Origin: Peribacillus acanthi
Lineage (GTDB): Bacteria > Bacillota > Bacilli > Bacillales > DSM-1321
Direction of reading: 5' to 3'
NCBI RefSeq assembly: GCF_003073175.1
Contig: NZ_QBBX01000003.1
Location: forward strand, 229,919-278,342
Length of the DNA: 48,424 nt
Shown in pieces: positions 47,318 to 48,424 of this stretch. Both the position numbers and the translations under genes were made by a program. Below the pieces are notes generated by a model that had not been told where the DNA came from, did not search any database, and worked only from the letters and a program-made list of their open reading frames with translations. The first letter of the stretch is position 1, and each line of letters begins with the position of its first letter.

Positions 47318-47413
47318 GGGCGAACGCTTTCCGCGGGGTGTGACTTGAGCCTCCTCAGTCGCAATGCTCCTTGCGGGGTCTCAAGCTTCACACTACTCCC
47401 GCAGGAGTCGTCG
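47318..47413. repeat. Long imperfect GC-rich palindrome
   Basis: GGGCGA (from 47318) and TCGCCC (to 47413) close a stem that continues through CCGCGGGG/CCCGCAGG and GTGTGACTTGAG/CTCAAGCTTCACAC, with a loop rich in CCTCC. It resembles a palindromic repeat I recall as widespread in Bacillaceae genomes. It contrasts strongly in GC content with the flanking DNA. Confidence 0.75.
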
Positions 47414-47467
47414 CCCTCCACTCCAATCAACTAGTAACCGGTTAAAATAGAAGAGGTGACGTACAAA

Positions 47468-48424
47468 ATGATGACAAGAACCCAATCAAATGAACGAGAA
47501 CAATTAGAAATGTTGGCGATTGATCAACTTGTGCCTAATGACCATTTAGTACGAAAAATTGAGGCAGCGATTGATTTTACCTTTATCTATCCATTGGTTG
47601 AAAACCTGTATTCTGGGCTCGGTCGTCCAAGTATTAATCCAGTAGTCTTGTTTAAAATGGTATTCATCCAATACATATTTGGCATACGTTCTATGCACCA
47701 AACCATAAAAGAAATTGAAACAAACATGGCCTATCGATGGTTTCTAGGATTTGGTTTCTACACAGAAGTCCCTCACTTCTCTACCTTCGGTAAAAATTAT
47801 GAGCGTCGTTTTCACGATACCGATGTGTTCGAGGATATCTTCTATTATATTTTGAAGGAGATTATGGATAAAGGATTGTTGTCTGCTGACCATATCTTCT
47901 TAGATTCCACACATGTAAAAGCCAGTGCTAATAAACGCAAGTATGATAAGAAAGTTGTTCGTAAGGAAACTCGCGCCTATGAAGAGAAACTTCAATTGGA
48001 ACTCAATTTAGATCGCGAAGAACACGGGAAAAAGCCATTTCCTCCTGAAAAATTGGAAAAAGAAGAATGGAAAGAAATTAAGGAAAGTACGACAGACCCT
48101 GAAAGTGGCTACTATGTGAAAGATGAACGAACCAAACAGTTTGCGTATTCGTTCCATGCAACCACAGATGAAAAAGGATTTGTATTAGGCACGATAGTAA
48201 CTCCGGGAAATGTACACGATAGTCATCTGTTACAACCACTAGTAGAGAAGGTAATAGAAGAAGTAAAGAAGCCACTTGCAGTCGCTGCTGATGCAGCTTA
48301 TAAAACGCCAGCGATTGCGAACTTTTTATTAGAAAATCAAATGTTACCTGTCCTTCCTTACACTCGTCCAAAAACTAAAGATGGTTTCTTCCGAAAGAAT
48401 GATTATGTGTATGATGAGTATTAT
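47468..48424 (+). CDS. IS1182 family transposase, N-terminal 319 aa (runs off window)
   Basis: The frame is open from ATG 47468 to the last base, with no stop or frameshift, so the element may be functional. It starts MMTRTQSNEREQLEML, has the N-terminal DUF772-like region (LYSGLGRPSINPVVLFKMV, YRWFLGFGF), and the DDE catalytic domain with first Asp in FLDSTHVKASANKRKY (about 146) and second Asp in AADAAYKT (about 275). The catalytic Glu would lie beyond the window. AGAGGTGA at 47452-47459 is its ribosome binding site. Confidence 0.93.
   Translation, partial: MMTRTQSNEREQLEMLAIDQLVPNDHLVRKIEAAIDFTFIYPLVENLYSGLGRPSINPVVLFKMVFIQYIFGIRSMHQTIKEIETNMAYRWFLGFGFYTEVPHFSTFGKNYERRFHDTDVFEDIFYYILKEIMDKGLLSADHIFLDSTHVKASANKRKYDKKVVRKETRAYEEKLQLELNLDREEHGKKPFPPEKLEKEEWKEIKESTTDPESGYYVKDERTKQFAYSFHATTDEKGFVLGTIVTPGNVHDSHLLQPLVEKVIEEVKKPLAVAADAAYKTPAIANFLLENQMLPVLPYTRPKTKDGFFRKNDYVYDEYY

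Larger units (their letters stand above)
47222..48424 (+). mobile_element. IS1182-family insertion sequence, left part (right end outside window)
   Basis: Begins close to 47222 with an 18-bp perfect hairpin (47223-47240 with 47249-47266), followed by five T. A long GC-rich imperfect palindrome (about 47318-47413) comes next, then an intact transposase gene. The exact left end and target duplication cannot be fixed without the right end. It sits between ppsR and the expected yqxD/dnaG genes. Confidence 0.85.

Noticed and set aside
47202-48424. Phage, defence or toxin-antitoxin cargo associated with the insertion sequence
   Set aside because: Only end structures and the transposase are visible; the rest of the element is outside the window.

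Overview
The window is a 48.4 kb piece of core chromosome from a low-GC endospore-forming Bacillota, most likely Bacillaceae. The evidence is the near-complete conservation of the Bacillus subtilis yqeG-to-yqfL gene order, the sporulation genes (gpr, spoIIP, yqxA, yqfC, yqfD, sda), the comE competence locus, the CIRCE-controlled hrcA-grpE-dnaK-dnaJ operon, and a strong candidate SigW promoter ahead of the nfeD-like/floA genes. I recognise no phage, CRISPR array, toxin-antitoxin, secondary-metabolite or defence locus. The novelty is mostly in intergenic DNA.

Layout. 1-1.8 kb: 3' end of an oligoendopeptidase F gene, then pssA (-) and psd (+), the two steps of phosphatidylethanolamine synthesis. 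1.8-2.4 kb: the 46-codon sporulation checkpoint gene sda (-) with a DnaA-box cluster upstream. 2.4-7.5 kb: a tightly packed operon yqeG-yqeH-aroE-yqeI-nadD-yqeK-rsfS-yqeM (ribosome assembly, shikimate, NAD, Ap4A). 7.6-12.1 kb: comER (-) divergent from comEA-comEB-comEC (DNA uptake). 12.2-14.2 kb: yqzM (-), a structured intergenic region, holA and rpsT (-). 14.4-19.4 kb: gpr, spoIIP, yqxA, lepA. 19.6-29.0 kb: hemW, then the heat-shock operon continuing into prmA, rsmE and mtaB. 29.2-34.0 kb: yqeW (-), rpsU-yqeY, and the membrane-microdomain genes yqeZ-floA-yqfB. 34.1-45.4 kb: yqfC-yqfD-phoH, pgpH-ybeY-dgkA, era, yqzL, recO and a glycine T-box ahead of glyQS. 45.7-47.2 kb: ccpN-ppsR. 47.2 kb to the end: an IS1182-family element whose 3' part lies outside the window.

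Differences from B. subtilis 168, as I remember that map: pssA/psd lie next to sda; cdd is missing between dgkA and era; an IS element follows ppsR where yqxD/dnaG would be expected; and a ~100-nt intergenic repeat occurs three times (before rpsT, hemW and glyQ), the third copy lying between the T-box terminator and glyQ.

Best leads for a second look: the three-copy repeat; the sda leader, where a small hairpin could bring a distant Shine-Dalgarno sequence to normal spacing; a terminator-like hairpin overlapping the yqfC ribosome binding site; a structured, possibly transcribed region upstream of holA; and the IS junction, which seems to have removed the T-tract of the ppsR terminator and brings its own 18-bp hairpin. 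All gene calls rest on reading the translations and recalling families; no database search was run.
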